From Amycolatopsis orientalis DSM 43388 (GTDB lineage Bacteria; Actinomycetota; Actinomycetes; Mycobacteriales; Pseudonocardiaceae), in assembly GCF_000411975.1 (NCBI RefSeq), contig NZ_ASXG01000166.1, positions 1 through 64,000 on the forward strand: DNA of 64,000 bases. The letters are read 5' to 3'. Position 1 is the first letter of the stretch; every line of letters begins with the position of its first letter. The translations under genes and the position numbers were made by a program. A model generated the notes under the pieces. That model was not told the DNA's origin. It did not search any database and saw only the letters and a list, made by a program, of their open reading frames with translations. This document shows, one piece after another, positions 50,742-59,804 of this stretch.

Positions 50742-51902
50742 ATGGACCTCTTGGAACACCAAGCGCGCGACCTCTTCGCCGCGCACGGCGTGCCAGTTCC
50801 CCGCGGCCGTCTCGCGGCGACGCCGGACGAAGCTCGTGCCGCGGCCGTTGAACTCGGCGGCAGAGTTGTGGTCAAGGCACAGGTCAAGACCGGCGGGCGG
50901 GGCAAGGCGGGTGGCGTCAAGCTCGCCGCGGACGCGGAGGACGCGGCGCGGGTCGCGGGCGAGATCCTCGGCATGGACCTCAAGGGCCACCGCGTCCGTC
51001 GCGTGCTCGTGACCGAGGCCAGCGAGATCGCCGACGAGTACTACGTCTCCTACCTGCTCGACCGCGCGGACCGGACTTTTCTCGCGATGGCGTCGGCGGC
51101 GGGCGGCATGGACATCGAGGAGGTCGCCGCGACTCGGCCGGAGGCGTTGGTCAAGGTGCCGATCGACCTTCGCGTCGGGGTCGATCTCGTCAAGGCGCGC
51201 AGGATCGCCGCGGCGGCGCGGCTTCCGGTCGAGGCGGCCGGCGTGCTGGTTCGGCTGTGGGACGTGTTCACCGCCGAGGACGCCACGCTCGTCGAGGTCA
51301 ATCCGCTCGCCCGCACGCGCGGCGGGGAAATCGTCGCGCTCGACGGGAAGGTCACGCTCGACGGCAACGCCGCGTTCCGGCATCCCGGGCACCGCGCGTT
51401 CGCCGAAGCAGAAGCCGCGGATCCGCTTGAGCAGCTGGCCGCCGAGCAGGGGCTCAACTACGTGAAGCTGGACGGCGACATCGGCGTGATCGGCAACGGC
51501 GCCGGGCTCGTGATGTCCACTCTGGATGTAGTGGCTGCCGCGGCACGGGACGCGGGAGCGGTCGGGCCGGCGAACTTTCTCGACATCGGCGGCGGAGCGT
51601 CGGCGGAGGTGATGTCGGCCGGGCTGGGGGTGATTCTCGGGGACCCGGCGGTACGCAGCGTGTTCGTGAACGTCTTCGGCGGGATCACGGCGTGCGACGC
51701 GGTCGCGGACGGCATCGTGAAAGCCTTGGCGCTGCTGGGCGATCGCGCGACGAAGCCGTTGGTCGTCCGGCTCGACGGGAACAACGTCGCGGAAGGAAGG
51801 CGGATCCTCGGCGAGGCAGCGCATCCGCTGGTCACAGTGGTCGCGACGATGGACGACGCCGCGCGCGAAGCGGCCAAGCTCGCGGCCGGGGCGGAGGGCT
51901 GA
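50742..51902 (+). CDS. sucC: Succinyl-CoA synthetase beta subunit (ADP-forming type), probable second copy
   Basis: A 386-residue ATP-grasp protein. [22 protein letters not shown] and [21 protein letters not shown] are the standard SucC start and nucleotide-binding segments. [46 protein letters not shown] and [19 protein letters not shown] complete the fold. The ATG has AAGGAAGG upstream. It pairs with sucD and a LysR gene, unlike the usual housekeeping setting, and faces the oxalate operon across a structured spacer. A specialised role, such as supplying succinyl-CoA as CoA donor or acting on another dicarboxylate like malate, is possible. Confidence 0.88.
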   Translation: MDLLEHQARDLFAAHGVPVPRGRLAATPDEARAAAVELGGRVVVKAQVKTGGRGKAGGVKLAADAEDAARVAGEILGMDLKGHRVRRVLVTEASEIADEYYVSYLLDRADRTFLAMASAAGGMDIEEVAATRPEALVKVPIDLRVGVDLVKARRIAAAARLPVEAAGVLVRLWDVFTAEDATLVEVNPLARTRGGEIVALDGKVTLDGNAAFRHPGHRAFAEAEAADPLEQLAAEQGLNYVKLDGDIGVIGNGAGLVMSTLDVVAAAARDAGAVGPANFLDIGGGASAEVMSAGLGVILGDPAVRSVFVNVFGGITACDAVADGIVKALALLGDRATKPLVVRLDGNNVAEGRRILGEAAHPLVTVVATMDDAAREAAKLAAGAEG

Positions 51903-51905
51903 CCG

Positions 51906-52790
51906 ATGGCGATTTTCCTCGACGAAGCCAGCCGCGTCCTCGTTTCCGGCATCACCGGCGCGGAGGGCGCCAAGCACACCCGGCGGATGCTGGCCGCGGG
52001 CACGAATGTGGTGGGCGGCGTGAATCCGCGCAAGGCCGGGCAGACCGTTTCCTTCGACGGACACGAATTGCCGGTCTTCGGCGGCGTCGCCGAGGCGAGC
52101 GCGGAGACCGGTGCGGACGTAGTGGTCTTGTTCGTGCCGCCGCCGTTCGTGAAGGACGCGGTGCTCGAAGCGGTCGACGCGGGCATCGGGCTCGCGGTGG
52201 TGATCACCGAGGGCGTGCCGGTGCACGACGCCGCCGCGTTCTGGGCGCGCGCACGCGAAAGCCGCACCCGGATCATCGGGCCGAACTGTCCCGGGCTCAT
52301 CTCCCCCGGGCGGTCCAACGCCGGGATCATCCCCGCCGACATCACCGGCCCCGGCCGGATCGGGCTGGTGTCGAAATCCGGCACGCTCACCTACCAGCTC
52401 ATGCACGAACTCCGCGACATCGGCTTCTCCAGCTGCGTCGGCATCGGCGGCGACCCGGTCATCGGCACCACGCACATCGACGCGGTCGAGGCGTTCGAGA
52501 AGGACCCGGACACCGACGTCATCGTGCTGATCGGCGAGATCGGCGGCGACGCGGAGGAGCGCGCGGCGGCGTATGTGCGGGAAAACGTGCAGAAGCCGGT
52601 CGTCGGCTACGTCGCGGGATTCACCGCTCCGGAAGGCAAGACCATGGGCCACGCCGGCGCCATCGTGTCCGGGTCGGCGGGGACCGCGGCCGCCAAGAAG
52701 GAAGCCCTCGAGGCCGCCGGGATCCGGGTCGGGCGCACGCCCAGCGAGACCGCCCGGCTGGTTCGGGAGGTGCTCGCCGGAACCAGCTGA
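51906..52790 (+). CDS. sucD: Succinyl-CoA synthetase alpha subunit, partner of the upstream sucC
   Basis: A 294-residue CoA-binding subunit. [35 protein letters not shown] binds CoA, and the phosphorylated His is in [12 protein letters not shown]. Other SucD marks are [12 protein letters not shown] and [15 protein letters not shown]. It follows sucC by 3 bases, with GGAGGG before the ATG. The two subunits should form the usual alpha-beta enzyme, which makes an acyl-CoA from a dicarboxylate with ATP. Confidence 0.9.
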   Translation: MAIFLDEASRVLVSGITGAEGAKHTRRMLAAGTNVVGGVNPRKAGQTVSFDGHELPVFGGVAEASAETGADVVVLFVPPPFVKDAVLEAVDAGIGLAVVITEGVPVHDAAAFWARARESRTRIIGPNCPGLISPGRSNAGIIPADITGPGRIGLVSKSGTLTYQLMHELRDIGFSSCVGIGGDPVIGTTHIDAVEAFEKDPDTDVIVLIGEIGGDAEERAAAYVRENVQKPVVGYVAGFTAPEGKTMGHAGAIVSGSAGTAAAKKEALEAAGIRVGRTPSETARLVREVLAGTS

Positions 52791-52851
52791 CCCCGGAAAT
52801 ACCGGAACAGGCGCAGTACTACCACCGGAGTGGCTAAGGCCGGGAGGACCG

Positions 52852-53706
52852 ATGGACTTGCGGCAGCTGGAAACCGTCGTCGCGGTGGCCGAGGAGGGCG
52901 GCTTCACGGCTGCCGCGCGCCGGCTGCACACGGTGCAGTCGACAGTGTCCACTGTGGTCCGTGCGCTCGAACGGGATCTCGGCACCGAACTGTTCGAGCG
53001 CACCACTCACCGGGTCACGCTGACGCCCGCGGGCAAAGCGTTTCTCCCGGCCGCCCGCACCGCGTTGGAGGCGGCCAGCCATGCTCGGGCGACGGTCGAC
53101 CGGGCGCGCTGGCAGATCACCGGCGAGGTCCGGATCGGCGTCATGCCCGGCGCCTGGCCGGACCCGCATCGGGCGCTGAGCGCCTTGCGCCGGGACCACC
53201 CGGGCGTGCGCGTGCTGGTGCGGACCGCGCCGCCGCACCAGCTGCGCGAGGCGGTCGTGACGTCCGCGGTGGACATCGTGGTCGCGGTCGCCGGCTGCGC
53301 GCCGAGCGACGGGTTGGTGAGCCGTCCGGTCCGGCGCGAGGAAATGGTGCTGGTCACCGCGCACGGCGACGGGGCCGCGGATCGTCCGGTGTCCGCCGCC
53401 GAAGCCGCCAGCGCCGCGGTCGTCGACTTCGCGCCGGGCTGGGCGATCCGGGAGACGACCGACCGGACGTTCCAGTCGGCTCGGGTGCGCCGGACCGTCG
53501 TGCACGAGGTGACCGACGCGCCCGCCGCGGCCGAACTGGTCCGGCACGATCTCGGCGGCTGCGTGCTGCCGGTGTCCGTCGCCGCGCGTTTCCCGGACCT
53601 GACCGGACGCCGGTTCTCCCGCGGCGGCCCGGCCTGGAACATCACCGCCAGCCACGCCGAAGATCCGCGACCGGCGGTAGCGGCGGTGCTGCGGCACCTG
53701 ACCTGA
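52852..53706 (+). CDS. LysR-type transcriptional regulator
   Basis: A 284-residue LTTR. The N-terminal winged helix is MDLRQLETVVAVAEEGGFTAAARRLHTVQSTVSTVVRALERDLGTELFERTTHRVTLTPAG and the effector domain begins at about residue 95 (VRIGVMPGAWPDP). GGGAGG precedes the ATG, and 61 bases separate it from sucD. Unlike most LTTR genes it is downstream of, and in line with, its presumed targets. It may regulate sucCD in response to a dicarboxylate. Confidence 0.9.
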   Translation: MDLRQLETVVAVAEEGGFTAAARRLHTVQSTVSTVVRALERDLGTELFERTTHRVTLTPAGKAFLPAARTALEAASHARATVDRARWQITGEVRIGVMPGAWPDPHRALSALRRDHPGVRVLVRTAPPHQLREAVVTSAVDIVVAVAGCAPSDGLVSRPVRREEMVLVTAHGDGAADRPVSAAEAASAAVVDFAPGWAIRETTDRTFQSARVRRTVVHEVTDAPAAAELVRHDLGGCVLPVSVAARFPDLTGRRFSRGGPAWNITASHAEDPRPAVAAVLRHLT

Positions 53707-53859
53707 ACCGGCGCACCGGCCGAAGCGGCGAAGGCCGGGCAGTGCCGAAGACCACGCCGGAGCGGGCCGGCTCTTACCGTTTTCTCACCCTGGTCAAGCC
53801 GACGGCTAACCGGGCTCGGCGAGTGTGGTCCGAAAGGATCACCCCCTCCGGAGCCGCCC

Positions 53860-55254
53860 ATGTCCGCCACCGTCGCGACGCCCCGCCTCGCCCCGCAGCG
53901 GCGTCCGGTCCGCGCGTGGTGGCGGGACGCGGCCGGCCTGACCGCCTGGTTCAGCCTGCTGTTCGCGACCGCGCTCTGGGTTTCGGGCCGGGGCTTGCAG
54001 CAACTCGGGTCCCCGGCCGGATTCCTCACTTCCGCCGGACGGCTCTGCGGGCTGCTGTCGGCGGACCTGCTCCTGCTGCAGGTGCTGCTGATGGCACGGA
54101 TTCCGTGGGTCGAACGCAGCTACGGCCAGGACCAGCTGGCCAGGCGGCACCGGCTCGCCGGATTCTCCTCGATCGTCTTGATGATCGCCCACGTCGTCCT
54201 GATCAGCCTCGGGTACGCCGCGACCGACCGCTCCGGCCTGGTCGCCGAAGTCTGGTCGCTGGTGACCACTTACCCGGGAATGCTCCTGGCGACCGCGGGC
54301 ACGGGTGCGCTGATCATGGTCGCGGCGACGTCGGTGCGCGCGGCACGGCGCCGCCTGCGGTACGAGTCGTGGCATCTGCTGCACCTCTACGCCTATCTCG
54401 GCGCCGGTCTCGCGCTGCCGCACCAGCTGTGGACCGGCGCCGACTTCACCGCCTCGCCGACGGCGACCGTTTTCTGGTGGACGGCGTACGCCGCGGCGGC
54501 CGGCGCGGTGCTGGTGTTCCGTCTCGGACGGCCGGTGTGGCTCAACGCGCGCCATCGGCTCGTCGTCGAACGGGTCGTGCGCGAGGGCCGCGGCGTCGTC
54601 TCGGTCTACCTGCGCGGCCGTCGCCTCGACCGGCTTCCGGTGTCGGCGGGCCAGTTCTTCGTGTGGCGGTTCTTCCCCGGCCCGGGCTGGACTCGCGGCA
54701 AGCCGTTCTCCCTGTCGGCCGCGCCGAACGGGGACCGGCTCCGGATCACCGCCAAGGACCTGGGCCCGGGCAGCCGCCGGCTCGCCGCTCTGGTCCCGGG
54801 GACCCGCGCCTTGTTCGAAGGCCCCTACGGCAGGCTCACCGGAACTGTCCGAAAAGGACCGAAGCTGGCGATGTTCGCGTCCGGGATCGGAATCACGCCG
54901 TTGCGCGCGCTGCTGGCCGAACTGTCCTATCAGCCCGACGGCGCCGTGTTGCTGTACCGGGCCGGGCGGCCGGACGAACTGCTCTTCCGCCGCGAGCTGG
55001 AGGACCTGGCCGTGCGCCGGGGCGTCCGGATCCATTACCTGGTCGGCCGGCGTTCCCGGGACCGCTCGTCGTGGCTGCCCGCCGGTTACGCCCCGGCGGC
55101 CGACGACGCCGTCCTGCACGACCTCGTGCCCGGGATCGCCGACCACGACGTCTACGTCTGCGGTCCCGACGCCTGGACGGCCGCGGTGGTCGGCAGCGCA
55201 CGCCGGGCCGGCGTCCCCGCCGATCGGGTCCATTCCGAACGATTCGCTTGGTAG
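53860..55254 (+). CDS. Ferric-reductase-like transmembrane protein with FAD/NAD(P)H domain
   Basis: A 464-residue membrane flavoprotein. Six helices in residues 20-225 carry paired His (RRHRLAGFSSIVLMIAHVV, YESWHLLHLYAYLGAGLALPHQ) for two haems, as in ferric reductases and NADPH oxidases. The cytoplasmic part has the FAD site (GKPFSLSA) and the NAD(P) site (FASGIGITPLRALLAEL, YVCGPDAW). It should pass electrons from NAD(P)H across the membrane. Followed by an FMN-binding exported protein and ApbE, it is the likely electron source for an external flavin chain. Confidence 0.9.
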   Translation: MSATVATPRLAPQRRPVRAWWRDAAGLTAWFSLLFATALWVSGRGLQQLGSPAGFLTSAGRLCGLLSADLLLLQVLLMARIPWVERSYGQDQLARRHRLAGFSSIVLMIAHVVLISLGYAATDRSGLVAEVWSLVTTYPGMLLATAGTGALIMVAATSVRAARRRLRYESWHLLHLYAYLGAGLALPHQLWTGADFTASPTATVFWWTAYAAAAGAVLVFRLGRPVWLNARHRLVVERVVREGRGVVSVYLRGRRLDRLPVSAGQFFVWRFFPGPGWTRGKPFSLSAAPNGDRLRITAKDLGPGSRRLAALVPGTRALFEGPYGRLTGTVRKGPKLAMFASGIGITPLRALLAELSYQPDGAVLLYRAGRPDELLFRRELEDLAVRRGVRIHYLVGRRSRDRSSWLPAGYAPAADDAVLHDLVPGIADHDVYVCGPDAWTAAVVGSARRAGVPADRVHSERFAW

Positions 55255-55267
55255 GAAAGGACTTCGG

Positions 55268-55741
55268 ATGCGCAGGATCGCTCTCGCTTTCGCCGCGACC
55301 GTATCGGTCGTCGTGCTGCTGTTCAGCTACCGCACGAGCACCGGCCCGGCTCCGGCCGCCGCGAACCGGCCGCTCGGCGGGAACCTGGCGCCGCCCGCCG
55401 CGGGTCCGTCCACCTCCGGCGCACCGGGTCCGTCCGCCTCGGCGAGCCCGTCGGCCGCCGGCGGGGACGGCACGTTCACCGGCGCCGCCGCCGACACCGA
55501 CTACGGCCCGGTCCAGGTGCGGATCACCGTCTCCGGCGGGCGCATCACCGACGCGCAGGCTGTCCAGTACCCGCAGGAAAGCGGCCGCGACGTCCGGATC
55601 AACTCCACCGCCGTGCCTGAGCTCAACCAGGAGGTGCTGCAGGCCCAGAGCGCCCGGATCGACGCGGTCAGCGGTGCCACCTACACCTCGCAGGGCTACC
55701 AGCAGTCCCTCCAGTCGGCGCTCGACGCCGCCCGCCGATGA
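55268..55741 (+). CDS. Exported FMN-binding-domain protein, covalent flavin carrier
   Basis: A 157-residue protein. One N-terminal hydrophobic helix (IALAFAATVSVVVLLFSY) acts as signal or anchor, and a 40-residue Pro/Ser/Ala linker follows. The FMN-binding domain comes next (FTGAAADTDYGPVQVRITVSGGRITDAQAVQYP) and ends in DAVSGATYTS. The last motif is the flavinylation signature; Thr138 is the expected attachment point for FMN. ApbE, which adds the FMN, is encoded next with a 4-base overlap, and the upstream gene supplies electrons. Confidence 0.92.
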   Translation: MRRIALAFAATVSVVVLLFSYRTSTGPAPAAANRPLGGNLAPPAAGPSTSGAPGPSASASPSAAGGDGTFTGAAADTDYGPVQVRITVSGGRITDAQAVQYPQESGRDVRINSTAVPELNQEVLQAQSARIDAVSGATYTSQGYQQSLQSALDAARR

Positions 55742-56469
55742 CCGCCGCCGACCGGCGGCACCGGTCCTGGAGCGAGCCGATCATGGGCACGCAGATCAGC
55801 CTCCACCTGCGCGGTCCGCTCGCCGGCGTCGACCCCGTCGTGGCCGCGGTGTTCGCGGATCTGCGCAAGGCCGACGCACTGTTCAGCACCTACCGACCCG
55901 ACAGCGAGGTCAGCGCCATCCGCCGCCGCGCGCTCTCCCCGGCGCGGGCCCACCCGTGGGTCGCCGAAGTGGTGGCGCTCTGCGACGAGGCCAGGGAACG
56001 CACGGAGGGCTACTTCGACGCGTGGCTGCCCGGCGGATTCGACCCGTCCGGGATCGTCAAGGGCTGGGCGGCCGAGTGCGCCGCCGCCCGTCTCGCGCGG
56101 CTGCCCGGCGTCGACTACTACCTCAACGCCGGCGGCGACATCACCGGCCGCGCCGCCGAAGGCCCGCCATGGCGAGTCGGCGTTCAGGATCCCGCCTGTC
56201 CGCACGCTTTCCTCGCTGTGGTCCCGCTCCGCGACGGCGGGATCGCGACCTCCGGTTCCGCCGAACGCGGTCCGCACATCCTCGACCCGCACACCGGCGA
56301 CCCCGCGGGCGAACTGCTCGCCCTGACCGTCACCGGCCCGACGCTGCTGTGGGCCGACGTCTTCGCCACCGCGGCCTTCGCCCGCGGCGGAACCGACGTC
56401 GAACGCTGGGTCGCCGCCCGCGCACCGGGTTACCGCGTCGCCGCTGTCGTGCGGGCAGCCCGGACCTGA
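55738..56469 (+). CDS. apbE: FAD:protein FMN transferase (ApbE)
   Basis: A 243-residue ApbE enzyme, somewhat short for the family. PIMGTQISLHL opens the domain, GGFDPSGIVKGWAAE and YYLNAGGDITGRA are the FAD-binding signatures, and ATSGSAERGPHILDPHTG and LLWADVFATAAFA hold the Mg-binding Asp. No signal peptide is visible, so it may act inside the cell, or be retained close to the membrane, attaching FMN to the preceding protein before or during export. It overlaps that gene by ATGA. Confidence 0.92.
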   Translation: MTAADRRHRSWSEPIMGTQISLHLRGPLAGVDPVVAAVFADLRKADALFSTYRPDSEVSAIRRRALSPARAHPWVAEVVALCDEARERTEGYFDAWLPGGFDPSGIVKGWAAECAAARLARLPGVDYYLNAGGDITGRAAEGPPWRVGVQDPACPHAFLAVVPLRDGGIATSGSAERGPHILDPHTGDPAGELLALTVTGPTLLWADVFATAAFARGGTDVERWVAARAPGYRVAAVVRAART

Positions 56470-56501
56470 CCCCGTGCCCGCCGAGCGGACGGCGCACCGA
56501 A

Positions 56502-58049
56502 TCAGTGCACCGCCCGTTCCCGCCCGCCCCAATGCCGCGCGCGGAGGTCGCGTTTCAGGATCTTGCCCGCTCCGGACAGCGGAAGGCTTTCCACGAATTC
56601 CACGCTGCGCGGAGTCTTGTACCCGGCGATGCGCTGCTTGCAGAACTCGCGGAGTTCTTCCGCGTCGGCGGTGCGGCCCGCGGCGAGCACGACGACGGCG
56701 TGGACGCGTTCGCCGAACTCGCTGTCCGGCACGCCGATGACCGCGCAGGATTCGACCGCGGGGTGCAGCGCGAGCGCCTTCTCCACTTCGACGGAGTAGA
56801 CGTTTTCGCCGCCGGTGACGATCATGTCCTTGATCCGGTCGACGATGTAGACGTAGCCGTCCTCGTCCATCCGGCCGCCGTCGCCGGTGTGCATCCAGCC
56901 GTCCCGGACCGCCTGCGCGGTGGCTTCCGGCTGGTTCCAGTAGCCCAGCATCACGTGCCCGCCGCGCGAAACGACCTCGCCGACGGTGCCGCGCGGCACC
57001 TCGTTGTCCTGGTCGTCGACGATCCGGACCTCCGCGTGCGGTGCGGCCCGGCCCGCCGAGAGCCGGCGGCGCGGGTCGTCGTGGTCTTCGGGCAGCAGCA
57101 GCGTCGCGACCGGCGACAGCTCGGTCATGCCGTAAGCCTGCACGAAACCGGCGTTCGGGAAGAGCGCCATGGCTTTCTCCAGCACCGGTTCGGAAATCGG
57201 GGACGCCCCGTAGATCAGGTGGCGCACCCCGGAAAGGTCGTAGCCGTCGGTGCCCGGATGGCTGACGAGCATCCCGATCATGGTGGGGACCAGCAGCGCG
57301 CTGGTCACCTGGTGCTCGCTGAACGCGGCGAGCACGCCGGCCGGGTCGAACGCGGGCACGATCACGTGCGCGCCGCCGATCGCGGTCTGCGCGGCCCAGG
57401 CCGCACCGTCGGCGAGATGGAACATCGGGGCGGCGTGCAGCATCCGGCCGCCCGGCTCGCAGAACCGGCCGGTCGCGGCCGACCCCAGCGCCGAGGTCAG
57501 CAGGTTGTCGTGGCTGAGCATGACGCCCTTGGCCGAACCCGTCGTGCCGCCGGTGTAGTAGACGCCGGCCAGGGATCCCCCGCCGCGCCGGGCGTCTTCG
57601 ACCGGCTCCGCGGCGGCGACCAGCTCTTCATAGCCGAGCATGCCCTCGGGCGGCGCTCCGTCGCCGCAGTAGACCACCGTCGTCAGCCCGGGATGTTCCT
57701 GCCGCAACGCCGGGACCATCGGGGCGAATTTCTCGTCGACGAACAACACCCGGGCGTCGCACTCGACGAGCGAGCCGCTGATCTCCGGCACCGCCCAGCG
57801 AATGTTCACCGGCACGAACACCGCGTCCGCCCAGGGAACCGCGAGCAGGAATTCGGCGTAACGGTCCGAGTTCAGGGCGAGAATCGCGACGCGATCCCCT
57901 TGCCGCACCCCGGCTTCCCGAAGCGCCCCGGCGAGGCGGGCGACCCGCTCGGCAGTCTCGGCGAAAGTCCGCTCGCGCTCGCCGAAGACCGTGGACGGAG
58001 CGTCGGGAGTTTGCTGCACGGACCGGTGCAGCCCCTGCGTCAAATACAT
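56502..58049 (-). CDS. Acyl-CoA synthetase (AMP-forming, FadD-like)
   Basis: A 515-residue ANL-superfamily ligase. AMP-binding motif VYYTGGTTGSAKGVMLSH, adenine-site YGMTELSP, and C-terminal VDRIKDMIVTGGENVYSVEVE and GAGKILKRDLR with the catalytic Lys are all present. It should activate a carboxylic acid for the divergent catabolic genes. It starts 130 bases from the thiolase gene, with a palindromic operator in between. Chain length or ring structure of the substrate is unknown. Confidence 0.9.
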   Translation of the reverse strand: MYLTQGLHRSVQQTPDAPSTVFGERERTFAETAERVARLAGALREAGVRQGDRVAILALNSDRYAEFLLAVPWADAVFVPVNIRWAVPEISGSLVECDARVLFVDEKFAPMVPALRQEHPGLTTVVYCGDGAPPEGMLGYEELVAAAEPVEDARRGGGSLAGVYYTGGTTGSAKGVMLSHDNLLTSALGSAATGRFCEPGGRMLHAAPMFHLADGAAWAAQTAIGGAHVIVPAFDPAGVLAAFSEHQVTSALLVPTMIGMLVSHPGTDGYDLSGVRHLIYGASPISEPVLEKAMALFPNAGFVQAYGMTELSPVATLLLPEDHDDPRRRLSAGRAAPHAEVRIVDDQDNEVPRGTVGEVVSRGGHVMLGYWNQPEATAQAVRDGWMHTGDGGRMDEDGYVYIVDRIKDMIVTGGENVYSVEVEKALALHPAVESCAVIGVPDSEFGERVHAVVVLAAGRTADAEELREFCKQRIAGYKTPRSVEFVESLPLSGAGKILKRDLRARHWGGRERAVH

Positions 58050-58112
58050 CTTCGTCGGCTCCGTCCACTCGCGTTGTGAACTTCAGCTAGCGCACCTCGA
58101 CACACAATGACC

Positions 58113-58134
58113 CCTTGACAATGGACTGTCAAGG
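58113..58134. promoter_or_regulatory. CCTTGACA-N6-TGTCAAGG operator between divergent catabolic genes
   Basis: A perfect 8-bp inverted repeat with a 6-base spacer. Each arm contains TTGACA, a -35 element reading outwards on both strands, so a bound repressor would cover both divergent promoters. The tandem TetR-domain regulator at the end of the cluster is the obvious candidate. Confidence 0.65.
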
Positions 58135-58179
58135 AAGACACCCTTCGAAGTGAATAGCGACTAGTCTTGGGTAGGTGGG

Positions 58180-59364
58180 ATGAAGCAACGGGTCCGGGTG
58201 GCGGGCGTGGGCATGGCGCCCTTCGCGACACCCAGCAAGAGCGAGCCCTACGACGTGCTGGCCGAGCGCGCGGTCAAGGCGGCGCTGGCCGACGCCGGGA
58301 TCGGCCTGGCTTCCGTGCAGCAGGCCTACGCCGGCTATGTGTACGGCGATTCGACCTGCGGGCAGCACGCGCTGTACCGGGTCGGGATGACCGGCGTGCC
58401 GGTGGTGAACGTGAACAACAACTGCTCCACTGGTTCCTCGGCGCTGTTCCTCGCCCGGCAAGCAGTCGCGTCCGGCGCCGCCGATTGCGTGCTGGCCTTC
58501 GGGTTCGAGCAGATGCAGCGAGGCGCGCTCAAGGCGCACTGGGACGACCGGCCGGACCCCTTCCACCGCTTCGACGAAGTGCTGGAGAAAGCGCAAGGCC
58601 CCGCGGATGGCGTGCCGATGGCGCCGCGGTACTTCGGCGGGGCCGGCGCGGCCTACGCCGAGCGGTACGGCACCGCGCCGGAGACCTTTGCCGCCATCTC
58701 GGTCAAGGCGCGGCGGCACGCGGCGAACAATCCCTACGCGGTGTTTCGCGAGCCCGTCACGGTCGAGGAGGTGCTTGCCGCACCGCACATTTACGGCCCG
58801 CTGACCAGGCTGCAGTGCTGCCCGCCGACCTGCGGCGCCGCCGCCGCGGTCATCGCCAGCGAGGATTTCGCCCGAGCGCACGGGCTCCGCACCGACGTGG
58901 CGATCGCCGCGCAGGCGATGACCACCGACACGGAAAGCTCGTTCGACGGCGATCCGATGAAACTGGTCGGGTACGACATGGCCAAGGCCGCGGCGCGGCA
59001 GGTGTACGAGGCCGCCGGGATCGGGCCGGAGGACATCCGCGTCGCCGAGCTGCACGACTGCTTCACTTCCAACGAACTGATCAGCTACGAAGCGCTCGGG
59101 CTGACCGGCGAGGGCACCGCGGAGAAGTTCATCGCCGACGGCGACAACACCTACGGCGGCCGCGTGGTCACGAACCCGTCCGGCGGGCTGCTGTGCAAGG
59201 GGCATCCGCTGGGCGCGACCGGACTTGCCCAGTGCGCCGAACTCACTTGGCAGCTGCGCGGCGAGGCGGGACCGCGCCAGGTCGACGACGTCACCGTGGC
59301 GCTGCAGCACAACATCGGGCTCGGCGGGGCCGCGGTCGTGACGCTGTACGAGAAGGCACGGTGA
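58180..59364 (+). CDS. Thiolase-fold lipid-transfer protein (SCP-x thiolase type)
   Basis: A 394-residue thiolase of the SCP-x/lipid-transfer group. VNVNNNCSTGSSALFLA contains the nucleophilic Cys, ELHDCFTSNELISYEALGL is the distinctive SCP-x/aldolase-group segment, and GGLLCKGHPLGATGLAQ contains the second active-site Cys/His. Such proteins cleave beta-ketoacyl-CoA or act as retro-aldolases with a MaoC/DUF35 partner. It opens a plus-strand operon with two MaoC-like genes and an SDR. Confidence 0.88.
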   Translation: MKQRVRVAGVGMAPFATPSKSEPYDVLAERAVKAALADAGIGLASVQQAYAGYVYGDSTCGQHALYRVGMTGVPVVNVNNNCSTGSSALFLARQAVASGAADCVLAFGFEQMQRGALKAHWDDRPDPFHRFDEVLEKAQGPADGVPMAPRYFGGAGAAYAERYGTAPETFAAISVKARRHAANNPYAVFREPVTVEEVLAAPHIYGPLTRLQCCPPTCGAAAAVIASEDFARAHGLRTDVAIAAQAMTTDTESSFDGDPMKLVGYDMAKAAARQVYEAAGIGPEDIRVAELHDCFTSNELISYEALGLTGEGTAEKFIADGDNTYGGRVVTNPSGGLLCKGHPLGATGLAQCAELTWQLRGEAGPRQVDDVTVALQHNIGLGGAAVVTLYEKAR

Positions 59365-59804
59365 GCATGCCGATCGACGCGTCCGCCAAGGGCCGGTCCT
59401 TGCCGCCGGTCGCCATGACCGTGGAGGCCGGACGGCTCGCGTTCTTCGCCAAGGCGATCGGACAGGGCGATCCGCGCTCTTGCCCGCCGGACGGCCGGCT
59501 GCCGGTGCCGCCGACGTTCCTGTTCGGCATCGAACTGGAGCAGCCCGATCCGTTCGCCTGGCTCGCCGGGATCGGCGTGGACCTGCGCCACGTGCTGCAC
59601 GGCGAGCAGTCGTTCACTTACCACTCGATGGCCTACGCGGGCGACACGCTCGTCGCGTCCCCGCGGATCGCCGACATCTACGCGAAAAAGGGCGGAGCGC
59701 TCCAGTTCGTGGTCAAACACACCGCCGTCGCCCGCGACGACGGCACCCCGGTCGCCGATCTCGAAAGCGTCCTCGTCGTCCGGGATCCGGAGGCCGCCCG
59801 ATGA
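59361..59804 (+). CDS. MaoC-like N-terminal (FAS1-type dehydratase) domain protein
   Basis: A 147-residue hotdog protein lacking catalytic hydratase residues, typical of the N-terminal half of a two-subunit enoyl-CoA hydratase: MTVEAGRLAFFAKAIGQGDPR, VPPTFLFGIELEQPDPFAWL and HGEQSFTYHSMAYAGDTL. It would pair with the following MaoC protein. The GTG at 59361 overlaps the thiolase stop (GTGA) and has GAAGG upstream; an ATG at 59367 is an alternative. Confidence 0.88.
   Translation: MSMPIDASAKGRSLPPVAMTVEAGRLAFFAKAIGQGDPRSCPPDGRLPVPPTFLFGIELEQPDPFAWLAGIGVDLRHVLHGEQSFTYHSMAYAGDTLVASPRIADIYAKKGGALQFVVKHTAVARDDGTPVADLESVLVVRDPEAAR

Noticed and set aside
52948-54029. Antisense frame of 340 codons opposite lysR and the reductase start
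   Set aside because: The plus-strand genes have full domain support; the antisense product has no recognisable features.
52830-58079. A single open frame of about 1,750 codons crossing sucD end, lysR, the reductase, FMN protein, apbE and the CoA ligase
   Set aside because: It runs out of frame or antisense to well-supported genes, is Arg/Pro/Ala-rich throughout and has no domain. It is a by-product of very high GC content.
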